A stretch of 64,000 nt of DNA, taken from positions 83,813 to 147,812 of the forward strand of contig JABMCL010002369.1 of the NCBI GenBank assembly GCA_018857735.1, read 5' to 3'. Shown one piece after another: positions 12,369-23,393 of this stretch. The stretch comes from Alviniconcha marisindica. Lineage: Eukaryota; Mollusca; Gastropoda; Provannidae. Under the pieces are notes generated by a model. It saw nothing but the letters and a program-made list of their open reading frames with translations. It did no database searches and was not told where the DNA came from. Position numbers and translations under genes: made by a program. Position 1 is the stretch's first letter. Each line of letters begins with the position of its first letter.

Positions 12369-15300
12369 GCGTGGGAGAGTTCATCAACATAGAAATATGA
12401 AGGAAAGGGATCTGAAAAGGGGGGGGGGGAGGGGGGGGGGTGCTTGGTTAGGAGTTCATCAGTATAGTTCTAAATATGAAGGAAAGGGGTCTGAAAAGTG
12501 TGTGTGTGGGGGGGAGAGGGGGGGAGGGGGGGCTTAGTTCATCAATATAGAAATATGAAGGAAAGGGATCTGAAAGGGGGGGGGGGGGGTGCTTGGTTGT
12601 TCATCAGTATAGAAATATGAGGGAAAGGGGTCTAAAAGGTTGGGGGGGGGGGGGGGGGTGAAAAGAAAGAGGGGTGGTTTCTTGGTTAGGGGTTCATCTA
12701 CACAGCAATATGAAGGAAAGGGGTGTGAAAAGAGGGGTGGTTTCTTGGTGAGGGGTTCATCTACACAGAACTATGAAGGAAAGGGGGGTGAAAAGGTTGG
12801 GGGGGGGGGGTGAAAAGAAAGAGGGGTGGTCCTTGGTAAGGGGTTCATCCACACAGAAATATGAAGGTAAGGGGGTATAAAAAGAGGGGTGGTTTCTTTG
12901 TGAAGGCTTGTCCCCAACATGCTTTCAGCATCTGAGGACATTAAACAAAATGATCGAATCTGTGAGGGGTTCATCTACACAGAAATATGAAGGAAAGGGG
13001 TGTGAAAAGAGGGATGGTCCTTGGTAAAGGGATTGAGGCCTAGCTTCCATGGGGGCTCCCCAGTCATGCATGTGACGGCCGTTTTGCTGTTGTATCCCTC
13101 AGAGCCCTTTGGGCGCGCAAGGCCCTAGGAGGGGGAATGCGTCAGGCGGGCGTGATTGCAGCTCCCATGCTGGTGGCGCTGAAAGAAATCGTTCCGTTGC
13201 TGAAGGACGATCATGTGAGGGCTCGTAAAATTGCGCAAGGTTCGTTCACCGTGCCTGAAGTAATATTTTTCTGACAGCAGTACTTGTGTGCTTATTTTTT
13301 TTACCTATTTAAATATAAATCCATTTGTACACTCTTTCTCTCTCTCGTCCATTTGTACATTTTCTCTATCTCTTTTCCAGCTTTTGCTTTTGCTTAGTAG
13401 TTGATCAGCAAGGACTAACTGTTAGACAGTTCTAAATTAACCTTAACTACAGTCCTTGGAAAAGGAAGTTTTCAAGTTGTTGGAGTTCCTATCCTATGGC
13501 ACTTTGGGCTCATTTAGAGAGGAAAGGCTCAAAATTTTCTTTGTTTCTTTCTTTCTTCTCATTAGTAGTAGTATTTTGTGTGGAAGTGTCTATGCATGCC
13601 AGGCATAATTCTTCATTCATTCATCATTTGTTATTCTTTTCTTTGACAGCTGTGGCAGACCTTGGGGATGATTCAGTTCTGACAGCTGACATGAACAGCA
13701 TACAGTCCAACATCATCATGCTGCGAACAACTCGGAGTGATGTCACACCACCGCAGGTGTGCCGACGACTAATGCAGGTGCATACTTCTTTGTTGTTGTT
13801 GGATAGCGCCCAACCATCAGCACTCTGAAGATTCTGACACTTTAAATTTAGTGAATGTTGGATTTGGGGCGTTTCCATAATCCACCACACTCAAACATGG
13901 GCTACAGGATATTGAACGGGTGTACCTGATCTTTCTGTATGTGTATACACAGTGGACCTCGGTTTTTAGTCTCATCTGTAGGACTTTTGTAGAGTCTGCA
14001 CAGAATTTGATTCTGAAGAAATCTCAGGGCGGGCGCTAGCCGAGTTCTGCTGTCATTTTAAGGTGGGATTAAACAAACCTCAATCAACTTGCTCAAAATC
14101 CAAAGAATGCTATTTATTAGGACAAAACACATGTGAATTTGTGGGGTAATCCCCTTTGTCTAGCTACAAAACGACACTTAAGCAACAGTTAAACGATGAA
14201 AAATGATTAAAAAAATTAGACGGAGAGCTAAGCCACTTATCTGTTTTTGCTTTTTGGTTGAGTTATGCCGTTTTTGTTTCAACTTGGTCAGATCCAGTGT
14301 AGTGTTTTTTTTTTTTTTACATGAGCGCTTTACCTACCAGCTTTTTTAATTTTTTAAGTGTGACTGACTCCTGTTCCATGTTTGTGTAGCCCACACTATT
14401 CGTACTTGAAGCGACCACTGTCAGACTAAAGACCATCGTGTTGCTTGGGAGGGTTTTGCTGGTGGGGTGGGCCGGGGGGGGGGGGGGGGGGGGGGGGAAG
14501 AGAGAGACAGACAGACACAGAGAGAGAACTTGAAAACTTTATTTTACAAGGATTGTAGTTTAGGTTCAGTCAAAACTGGTCCAACAACTACTACTAGTCC
14601 TTGCAAGAGAGAGAAGACGAGAGGCACGAGTCTGTTTGTCAGGGGCAGACTCTGATCTTATCTAACCCTTCAGCTGCAGGTAGCTAGGTCGGTTGGTTCT
14701 TTTTTCTTTTAGTTGGTTCCTATTTTTTGGTGCAGGCAGGTGACTTGGTGATGGATTTGCTCGCAAGTTACAAGAGAAGGGTTTTACATGAATCTTCCAA
14801 AAAAAGAATTACTGACATCAGGTGACTGTTGGTGATGGATTTGCTCGCAAGTTACAAGAGAAGGGTTTTACATGAATCTTCCAAAAAAAGAATTACTGAC
14901 ATCAGGTGACTGTTGGTGATGGATATGCTCGCAAGTGAGAAGAGAAGGGTTTTACATGAATCTTCAGAAAAAAGAATTACTGACATCAGGTGACTGTTGG
15001 TGATGGATATGCTTGCAAGTGACAAGAGAAGGGTTTTACATGAATCTTCAGAAAAAAGAATTACTGACATCAGGTGACTGTTGGTGATGGATCTACTTGC
15101 AAGTTACAGGAGAAGGGTTTTACATGAATCTTTGATGGTCTAGTCACAAAATGTTGGTCTTTTCTAATTTTGGTGTTGATTTTAGGTAAACAATCAGAGT
15201 TTTCCTTCTTGATGATCCAGTCATGAAAAGTTGGTCCTTTCTGATTTGGTGTAGATTTTAGGTAAATAATTCTTTCTTTGTTTTGAAGGTAACGGAGGCA

Positions 15301-15456
15301 GAGGCATCAACACTCGGTGAAAAAATCAAGGTTCAGATGATCCCTTTCTCAGAGACAGCACTACGACTGGTCACCTACCATGGCATTACAGATGAAGATG
15401 TGGGCAAATCGATCAAGAAACTACAGTACGTCCTGAAGGAAATGGCAAAAGTCTGA
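4557..15456 (+). CDS. THA1: L-threonine aldolase, PLP-dependent (5' exon not found)
   Basis: Low-specificity threonine aldolases cleave L-threonine or L-allo-threonine to glycine and acetaldehyde. Nine phase-consistent exons: 4557-4819, 5483-5566, 6635-6723, 8518-8700, 9375-9512, 10241-10296, 13103-13239, 13650-13777, 15289-15456 (stop TGA 15454-15456). They give 414 residues. Landmarks in order are [73 protein letters not shown] with the expected PLP lysine as the last codon of the fifth exon, and LGGGMRQAG. The first exon has an extra stretch of about 56 residues before [10 protein letters not shown], possibly a targeting leader. It has no in-frame Met before the core and needs one base completed from an upstream exon in phase 2, so a 5' exon is missing. 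Family assignment is very secure. Confidence 0.94.
6146..6350. repeat. About 75-bp tandem repeat, three copies, aldolase intron 2
   Basis: Three units share TTAGGATGTT, a TGACTGGCAA-type stretch, TTCTCTCCATCTCTGACAGG and GATGACGTACACA. Each contains a CAGGATG acceptor-like motif but no conserved coding sequence. Confidence 0.75.
6715..7560. repeat. 41-bp minisatellite spanning an exon end and donor
   Basis: Starts at the exon/intron junction of the aldolase exon 6635-6723. The exon ends TAGCTGCA|GTATGTAGTACTGAG and the units read TAGCTGTAGTATGTAGTATTG. There are about 17 units of 41 bp, drifting after about 7300 into longer variants with an added CAATACTAGTATTG-type segment. Each unit carries a copy of the exon terminus and a GTATGT donor-like site. 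Confidence 0.9.
7915..8472. repeat. 43-bp minisatellite, about 13 copies, aldolase intron 3
   Basis: Units read CAGATTATAGTCAATACACT followed by GTGACCCAAAGCAAGTGTACAGG, with few substitutions. The array ends about 45 bp before the acceptor of exon 8518. Unlike the neighbouring array, its units do not resemble the exon. Confidence 0.95.
8701..8965. repeat. About 44-bp minisatellite starting at the donor of exon 8518-8700
   Basis: The intron begins CAG|GTACTGATCATGGTTCAT. About six units follow, each restarting with ATGGTACTGATCATGG and continuing through TTGACCACCTCATGCTTGTG. The donor hexamer GTACTG is therefore copied in most units. Confidence 0.9.
9494..10080. repeat. About 36-bp minisatellite overlapping the donor of exon 9375-9512
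   Basis: The exon ends AGCATGTGCTTTTCAAAG|GTCAGT. The following intron consists of about 15 diverged units of the form TGTGCTTTAAAAGGGCAATTT then CCTGTACCTTCTGTA. Late units such as CAGCATGTGCTTTTTAAGGG are closest to the exon end, so the exon terminus itself behaves as a repeat unit. Confidence 0.75.
10099..10164. repeat. (TG)n microsatellite
   Basis: A TG dinucleotide run of about 66 nt in the aldolase intron before exon 10241. Confidence 0.97.
10352..10551. mobile_element. TTAA-flanked MITE (piggyBac-like), copy 1
   Basis: About 200 bp bounded by TTAA on both sides. The termini are imperfect inverted repeats: CCTCTTCACTGCC at the left and GGCAGTGAAGGGG at the right. The TTAA target is typical of piggyBac-type elements; there is no transposase inside. 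Related copies lie at 46596-46829 and, truncated, at about 16510-16690. It sits in the aldolase intron after exon 10241-10296. Confidence 0.8.
11870..13035. repeat. About 63-bp G-rich minisatellite, about 18 copies, aldolase intron
   Basis: Units contain TTCATCAATATAGAAATATG, then AAGGAAAGGGGTCTGAAAAG and a variable G run, then TGCTTGGTTAGG. The G runs vary in length from about 4 to more than 25, so every unit carries potential G-quadruplex sequence on the + (coding) strand. The array ends about 70 bp before the acceptor of exon 13103. Confidence 0.93.
14467..14497. repeat. Poly-G run
   Basis: A G homopolymer of about 25 nt in the last aldolase intron, followed by a short GA/CA-rich stretch. 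Confidence 0.95.
14745..15125. repeat. 84-bp minisatellite, about 4.5 copies, last aldolase intron
   Basis: Units contain GGTGATGGATTTGCTCGCAA, AGAGAAGGGTTTTACATGAA and GAATTACTGACATCAGGTGA. The period of 84 is divisible by three, which explains a long spurious open frame on the minus strand. Confidence 0.93.
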
Positions 15457-15769
15457 CCGAGAATCCGTCAACGACTGACTTCTAAATGTCCATGAAACCG
15501 ATATTAGTATATACAATCAAGTCAGAGATGTGTTGGTAGTTCAAAAAAGAATGCCAAGCATGTCATGCAGCGGTATCGTCATTTATAAGCACAAGTCATG
15601 ACCCAGCATGCTGAAGTCCAGCTTGGGATAAGATGGGACAGCACATTCAAAAGGGTAATTCCAGTACGCTATTTAATGACAATCATGAAGTTATTGAATC
15701 AGTACTATAACCAGATTTCTATAGTCACAACAAATTGTCTATTTTTTATAGTCAAGCTACTTTTTTGGT

Positions 15770-16264
15770 AACAGGGTCCTGAATCACATTTTATAACCAT
15801 CACAACAGGGTCCTGAATCACCTGTCATAACCATCACAACAGGGTCCTGAATCACCTCTTATAACCATCACAACAGGGTCCTGAATCACCTGTTATAACC
15901 ACCACAACAGGGTCCTGAATCACCTGTTATAACCATCACAACAGGGTCCTGAATCACCCGTTATAACCATCACAACAGGGTCCTGAATCACCTGTTATAA
16001 CCATCACAACAGGGTCCTGAATCACCTGTTATAACCATCATAACAGGGTCCTGAATCACCTGTTATAACCATCACAACAGGGTCCGGAATCACCCGTTAT
16101 AACCATCACAACAGGGTCCCGAATCACCCGTTATAACCATCACAACAGGGTCCTGAATCACCCATTATAGCCATCACAACAGGGTCCTGAATCACCCATT
16201 ATAGCCATCTCAACAGGGTCCTGAATCACCTGTTATAACCATCACAACAGGGTCCTGAATCACC
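15770..16264 (+). repeat. 34-bp minisatellite, about 14.5 copies, probable aldolase 3' UTR
   Basis: Units read ACAGGGTCCTGAATCACC then TGTTATAACCATCACA. The array starts about 310 bp after the stop codon at 15456 and ends about 57 bp before an AATAAA at 16321, so it probably lies in the mature mRNA. Confidence 0.92.
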
Positions 16265-16320
16265 CCCCTCCCCCGGACACAGAAAGAAATCCACTGCCAA
16301 ATGGCTCAACAGTATTTTAC

Positions 16321-16326
16321 AATAAA
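16321..16326 (+). terminator. Candidate polyadenylation signal of the threonine aldolase gene
   Basis: AATAAA 865 bp after the stop codon, just after the 34-bp repeat array. It is the first clear AATAAA hexamer I noticed downstream of this gene. Confidence 0.55.
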
Positions 16327-16509
16327 GCATACTTTGAGTGTCTGACATTCCAACACTCAGATGCGGTACTGTGATATAAAAATTGAATTCCACTTCAACC
16401 ACGCTGAAGGGCTATGCAAATTGTTTACAAAAGACAAGTCATGAGGGTATGCTGACCCTCTCAAAGTTTTATGGGGAGGGGGGACAACTTCCCTTTGGGC
16501 AAAGGGAAG

Positions 16510-16690
16510 ATGTGGAGCCCTGACCCATAAAGTGCAAAATTTCAAACCCTTAAGTCTTTTTGTTTTCTTTTTCGCACTGGTATGTGAAAGGAGTTTCATC
16601 AAAACGCATAGCATTGAAAGCAATGTTAAAGGACTGGAAAATATACTGTTTGCAGGCGCGCCCATGCATCATTTGGCCTGAAGGGGTTAA
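16510..16690 (-). mobile_element. Truncated TTAA MITE, copy 2
   Basis: Inverted relative to the copy at 10352. It shares CATAAAGTGCAAAATTTCA, AAACCCTTAAG, TTTCATCAAAACGCATAGCA and the terminal GAAGGGGTTAA (16681-16690). The opposite TTAA end is not recognisable, so the element appears truncated. Confidence 0.65.
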
Positions 16691-17254
16691 TTGCAAATGG
16701 TACTGTCATTTATAAGCACAAGTCACTTGACTCAGCATGCTGAATTCCAGCTTATACTCTGGTGCAGTGCATTTAAACAGAGTAATTCCAGTAAGCTATG
16801 TAGTAACACACAAACTAGATTGTTTTTGTCAGTGTAATTACTATAAACAGTTGTCAACACAAAGCAAGTAAGTGGATTTACCTACCACACAGGATCATCA
16901 CAGGACAAACTGTCACAAGTAACTTACTCACAGTGGCATTAAAGATGTGAACTGTTTTGGTGACATGTTTTTTGTTTTAATTAAGTTAGTTAGGAATTGG
17001 ATTTTAATGTCCTGTCAACCACACTGGGTCACCTCAGGACAGTCAAACTCGGGTCATAAGCTAAAGCACATTTCTGAACTCTTTCCATATATGTAAACCC
17101 TTTATCAAATCAATCCACAAAACCAATCACTCTGAAAACAAAAAAAACTGTGATAAAAGTTTGCAAACTTTGTGTGACTGACACAGACAAGTAAGTAAAT
17201 TGGTGTTTTACACCCAGTCAACCAGTGTGGTTATATCAGGGCAACGACACAGAC

Positions 17255-19490
17255 GAGCTCACGCACTTTTCTGGAGACTACGAAGACAAAGTATACATTA
17301 ACACATGGACACGTTCACACACTTTTCTGGAGACTACAAAGTATACATTAACACATGGACACGTTCAGCACTTTTCTGGAGACTACGAAGACAAAGTATA
17401 CACTGACACACACGGACACGTTCACACACTTTTCTGGAGACTATGAAGACAAAGTATACATTAACACATGAGACACGTTCACACACTTTTCTGGAGACAC
17501 AAAGATACATTAACACATGGACACGTTCAGCACTTCTGGAGACTATGAAGACAGTATACACGCACACAGGACACGTTCACACACTTTTCTGGAGACTATG
17601 AAGACAAGTATACATTAACACATGAACACGTTCACACACTTTTCTGGAGACTAAGACAAAGTATACATTAACACATGGACACGTTCACGCACTTTTCTGG
17701 AGACTATGAAGACAAAGTATACACGACACACATCGGACACGTTCACACACTTTTCTGGAGACTATGAAGACAAAGTATACATTAACACATGAACACGTTC
17801 ACACACTTTTCTGGAGACTACAAAGACAAAGTATACATTAACACATGGATACGTTCACGCACTTTTCTGGAGACTATGAAGACAAAGTATACATTAACAC
17901 ATGGACACGTTCACGCACATTTTCTGGAGACTAAAAGACAAAGTAATACATTCATACACATGGACACGTTCACGCACTTTTCTGGAGACTACAAAGACAA
18001 AGTATACATTAACACATGGACACGTTCAAGCACTTTTCTGGAGACTACAAAGTATACATTAACACATGGACACGTTCACACACTTTTCTGGAGACTACAA
18101 AGTATACATTAACACATGGACACGTTCATGCACTTTTCTGGAGACTATGAAGACAAAGTATACACGCACACACGGACACGTTCACACACTTTTCTGGAGA
18201 CTATGAAGACAAAGTATACATTAACACATGAACACGTTCACACACTTTTCTGGAGACTACAAAGACAAAGTATACATTAACACATGGATACGTTCACGCA
18301 CTTTTCTGGAGACTATGAAGACAAAGTATACATTAACACATGGACACGTTCACACACTATTTTTGTGGAGACTATGAAGACACAGTATACATTAACACAT
18401 GGACACGTTCACGCACATTTCTGGAGACTACAAAGACAAAGTATACATCTACACATGGACACGTTCACGCACTTTTCTGGAGACTACAAAGACAAAGTAT
18501 ACATTAACACATGGACACGTTCACAGCACTTTTCTGGAGACTACAAAGTATACATTAACACATGGACACGTTCATGCACTTTTCTGGAGACTATGAAGAC
18601 AAAGTATACATTAACACATGGACACGTTCACGCACTTTTCTGGAGACTACAAAGACAAAGTATACATTAACACATGGACACGTTCAAGCACTTTTCTGGA
18701 GACTACAAAGTATACATTAACACATGGACACGTTCACACTTTTCTGGAGACTAAAGACAAAGTATACAGACACATGGACACGTTCACACACTTTTCTGGA
18801 GACTATGAAGACAAAGTATACATTAACACATGGACACGTTCACACACTTTTCTGGAGACTAAAAAAAGTATACATTAACACATGGATACGTTCACCACTT
18901 TTCTGGAGACTATGAAGACAAAGTATACATTAACACATGGACACGTTCACACACTTTTCTGGAGACTACAAAGTATACATTAACACATGGACACGTTCAT
19001 GCACTTTTCTGGAGACTATGAAGACAAAGTATACACGCACACACGGACACGTTCACACACTTTTCTGGAGACTATGAAGACAAGTATACATTAACACATG
19101 AACACGTTCACACACTTTTCTGGAGACTACAAAGACAAAGTATACATTAACACATGGATACGTTCACGCACTTTTCTGGAGACTATGAAGACAAAGTATA
19201 CATTAACACATGGACACGTTCACACACTTTTCTGGAGACTACAAAGACAAAGTATACATTAACACATGGATACGTTCACACACTTTTCTGGAGACTATGA
19301 AGACAAAGTATACATTAACACATGGACACGTTCACACACTATTTTTGTGGAGACTATGAAGACACAGTATACAAACACACAGACACATTCCTGGAGACTA
19401 TGAAGACAAAGTATACACAAACACACAGACATGCTCACGCACGTTTCTGGAGACTATAAAGACAAAGGATACACTAACACATTTATTCAT
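17255..19490. repeat. 56-bp satellite array with higher-order structure
   Basis: About 2.2 kb and about 40 units of CACATGGACACGTTCACACA + CTTTTCTGGAGACTATGAAG + ACAAAGTATACATTAA. Shortened units of about 44 bp lack ATGAAGACAAAG. A distinctive run of variants (ACACGCACACACGG, then ACACATGAACACG, then ACACATGGATACG) recurs at about 17.56, 18.16 and 19.03 kb, which indicates duplication of multi-unit blocks. Open frames here, rich in HGHVH and TFLET, are read-through of repeats. Confidence 0.95.
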
Positions 19491-22400
19491 GTGCTATGAG
19501 AAAATGTACAAAAAGGAAACAACGTACATGGCATATTATTTACTTATTCTTGCTTCAATTTAACAAGTAGTGGTGTAAAGGTGTTGTGATTTTTTCTTCT
19601 TCTTTGTGTGTGTAAAAATGTAGAAGGAAAGAATAAAATAAACAATATCCACTATTATCTGAAACCGTTTAAGAATTTTTTCATTATCCAGAAATCTCTG
19701 CAACTGATACCGGAAAATTGTACACAAAAATGTCAAATTCTGAACAAACAAAGCTCCTTTTAAAACATATAAAAAAATATATTAAAAAAAGGTACACAAA
19801 AAGAAATGAACAAGAATTCTTCGTTCAGCCAGATACAGTAGAACCACCTTCAGGCAAACTACCAGAAGGTGAACTTGTGCTCCAGATGGAGAGACTGAAA
19901 ATCCCTACTGTGCCATGGATGTGTCTACAAACTGGAGCTCACAGGATGCAGAGGCGGGTCATGTAGCACAAGGAACATTTGTCCTTTTATCAACAGTAAA
20001 TGAGACATTTTGTTTACATGTAAACTTTTCAGTTGGAGAAAAAAACACCACTCAACCCCCCCCCCCCCCCCCCCCCTCACCCCACAACAAAAAAAAGAGT
20101 TGTAGATTCCATGTACAGCAGGAAAACCCTCAAGTTATATTAATAAATCAGTGAACTGGTTGAATTACTGTGGTGTAGACACGAAGACACACAGACATAT
20201 ATTACCATACAGTTAAAACGGACCAAGAAGGATAAGTATAAACATTATGCATATTGTATAGTAAAGCATCTGTCAACAGGTAAAACAAAGGTAGGTGACC
20301 TCAGTGCAAGGGCATCCTTTTAAAGGAACTAGGCTTCTCAGTACTAGTGAGGAGAAGAAAACAAACAAACAAACAAAACAACATGTTTTGTAGAATGTTT
20401 TCTTATTTGAGTCTCTTTATTTTATTTTATATATAGTCTTTTTCTATAGCATTACTTTTCTTCATCTGCTGGCTAATTTTAAAAGAAAAAGTGACCAATT
20501 ACAGGGAGCTAATATGGCTTGGAATTAATCCATTTTATTAAACTAAAAAGAAGAAGAAAAAACCCTATTAAAGTTCACTCCACAGAAAGAAACACTACAG
20601 TATACAAAATAATAAGGGAACAAACATGGAAATGAATGTATTTCTTCCTTGAGCTGCACACAAAACTGAGACCCGCGCATTGTGCTATCCATGATGTCCA
20701 AGACACTTGGGAGACATCAAACTTAAATGCAAGAAAGAGCACACAGTGAAAGAGTGCATAAAGAGTGCCAGTGACACTGACAACTAGTGAAACTGACAGT
20801 AAACAAACTCTACCTTCGATCACCATTCCCCACCCACCCCCTTCCCATCATTCTTTTTTCACCTGCTCCAAGTACTCAAAAACGTAATTTTGATTCAAAT
20901 CGGAGAAGGCTAGTTCCTTTAACAAAGAGTGCACTCTTGAGCAACACCAAGAGAGGAAATATTAATGTAACTGTTAAAATTTACGTCAAAAACACATTTA
21001 AATCAGATCAGATGGAGATTGCAATGTTTTCCCTCAAGCTGTCACTGTTTAACTCTACCCTTTCCCAAACCATCAAAACATTTTTATCCCCCAAAGAAAA
21101 AAGAAACAAAACTTTCAAAATATAGCTTACTTCAAACATTAATAATTCAGACCCGAGGGAAACAGAATATCCTGTTAACAATACAAACACTTGAAACATA
21201 CAATTCAGCCCATTCCATATTCAAATAACTAATCCTTTATAAAAACAAAAAATGAAGAAAGGAGGACTGCTAGTGTCCCAAAACAAGATCCAAACACAAA
21301 AGGTTAAAATAAATAAAAAATACTCATTTAATATTTGTGTCTTCTCATATTAAATAAGCAGGCTTTTTGTTTTAGTTTTTTTTAACCTTTTATGGCTTTG
21401 GATCAATGCAAAAGAAAGCAACAAAAACACAGAAACTGGGTTGGTCCAGACAAAACTCTTTGGTTGTGACAAAGAATCATTTGTGTTTTCCCCCACCCAC
21501 ATCATTACAAGTTGCACCATTCTGTCGAACCTTCAAACGGGAGACCGCTTTCATCTGTCCCAAATCAAACACCGCAGACAATCAAAACAATGTAAATCAA
21601 CTTAGTTGGGTAGTATCACAAAGTTGGTGACGTACTGTCACTGAACTGTACAAACAACTTAGAACACCCAGAGCAGCTTCTCACTTGTCTGGTTAATAGT
21701 ATACATAAACAGCAAAAATCCCTGCTCCCAGGGGTGATACAAAATATAATATCACTAAAATTTGTCAGTTAAGAATGAACAAGTAAGTACTTGGATGCTG
21801 TATAAAAGGGTGTGCTTCAGGCTCATGTTTGGTGCAAACACCTTACAAACACTCTTACACTATATTAATAATAATACATAAATTGTCTATAGCGCTATTC
21901 CCTGCCGACATTTTAGTGTTCTGTCAACCGCCCAGGGTCACCACAGCACAAAAAGGCTGAAAAAAGAATAAAAACCTACTGGAAGGTAGAAGAGGAACTT
22001 CTTTTTACACAACCAGTACTGACAAAAATGAACACAATGTTTATAAATTCTATCAGTGGAAGTGGAGTTGATTGCAAAAACGTTTTAATAAAGTAGAACA
22101 TGGCGGCAAAACCACCCCTTCTTAAAATGAACGTTAACTGTCTTGTAAGCTGAGCAAACAAAGTGAATGGGAAAATATCTAGTATTAGACTTGAAAGTTT
22201 TCTGATATTCACTATGATCTAGCAGTAAAGCAAATTTACAGCTTGTATTTTTGTATTTTTTTAAAGTAAATATTTCAGACTGATTGTTTTAAGGAAAATA
22301 ATTCTTGAGCACTTTAACATGTATACAAACTGAACTCAATTTATACAAAACAACATGGTATGTAAAACAAAATTACACAGTTGCCATCATCTCATTCCAT

Positions 22401-23393
22401 CACCTCAGCTTTTGTGAGCGAGAGAAAAGGAAAAAGACAGAAAAAACTTTGTTTTTGTGAAAATGTTTTAATCTTGGGTGTATCATTAACCAACTTTTTG
22501 CTTGTAGTTGTACTATGGCGTACCCATACGGTTTTTGTTTTTATTATTATTAACTTCTTGCTGCTACTACCTTTTTTCCCCTTCTTCCCTTTTTACAAAA
22601 TTGTATATCATCAGGCTTTTTTCTCTTCTAACAATCAGTTATTTGATTTAGTGGTGGCAACTGTATTACTGTTATGAAAAGTAGCGAAAATCAAATACAA
22701 GAATTTTTGATGTACCAAAAGAGTAAAACTGTGTGCCAATACATATACATATATACACAAGCCATAATAATAAATCCCACTAAAAGTGTGTAGCACTAGT
22801 AGTAGTATTAGCAAAGACATCACTGTGTCTGTGTATCACCAAAAACAGTACTGTATAAAGACACAAAAACCTGCTCATTCTGATTACATTCTAATCTTTT
22901 GATTCTGAACATGGACCAGCTTTCCTAAAGATACAAGGTTACAAGGTTGGATGTAACTGTGAAATAAAATGAACAGAATCCTAGAATCCATCACTTTGGG
23001 GGAGTCAAATATCTTCTTTTCAAAGCTGTCATTTTTTTAGAGACAAAAATACAGAGCAACATCCATGACCTGCAAGGATTCAAATTACAACAGCCATGTT
23101 GACTAAAATGCAACAGAAAACTGGTCTCTGCAGAATCATGGGTCTCAATGTAAGACATTGGGAATGTCAATCAAGCCTAATTATAACAGGAAGAAAGGAA
23201 AAGGAAAAAGTGGAGAGAAAAAAAACGGAAAAAAATCCACGCACACTCAAAAGAATACGCTGCAATCAGCAGCCCAACCCCCTTTTTTTTCTTCTCACAA
23301 TCATTTTCTTGCTGCTGAAGCAGCCCAGCGTTCGTAGCAATCGTTTGCTCTTTCAAAGGCCATTTCCTTCGGAACCCAGGACGTGGACGTGCA
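19491..23393. other. Intergenic sequence / probable 3' region of the LITAF gene on the minus strand
   Basis: No conserved coding sequence seen. It contains a poly-C run (20057-20076), AT-rich DNA, and one copy of a 164-bp duplicated segment (21794-21957). A minus-strand AATAAA is at 22540-22545 (plus TTTATT), a possible poly(A) signal about 850 bp beyond the stop codon at 23394. Confidence 0.5.
21794..21957 (-). repeat. 164-bp duplicated segment, copy 1 (SINE-tail-like)
   Basis: Essentially identical to 23666-23829, from GATGCTGTATAAAAGGGTGT to CACCACAGCACAAAAAGG. Read on the minus strand it contains GAATAGCGCTATAGACAATT followed by TATTATTATTA, resembling the tail near 55120 (AGAATAGCGCTATACAAAAG, TTATTATTATT). 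Confidence 0.9.

Noticed and set aside
17225..18915. Open frames with HGHVHTLFWRL / TFLET repeats
   Set aside because: Read-through of the 56-bp satellite; frames break wherever units change length.
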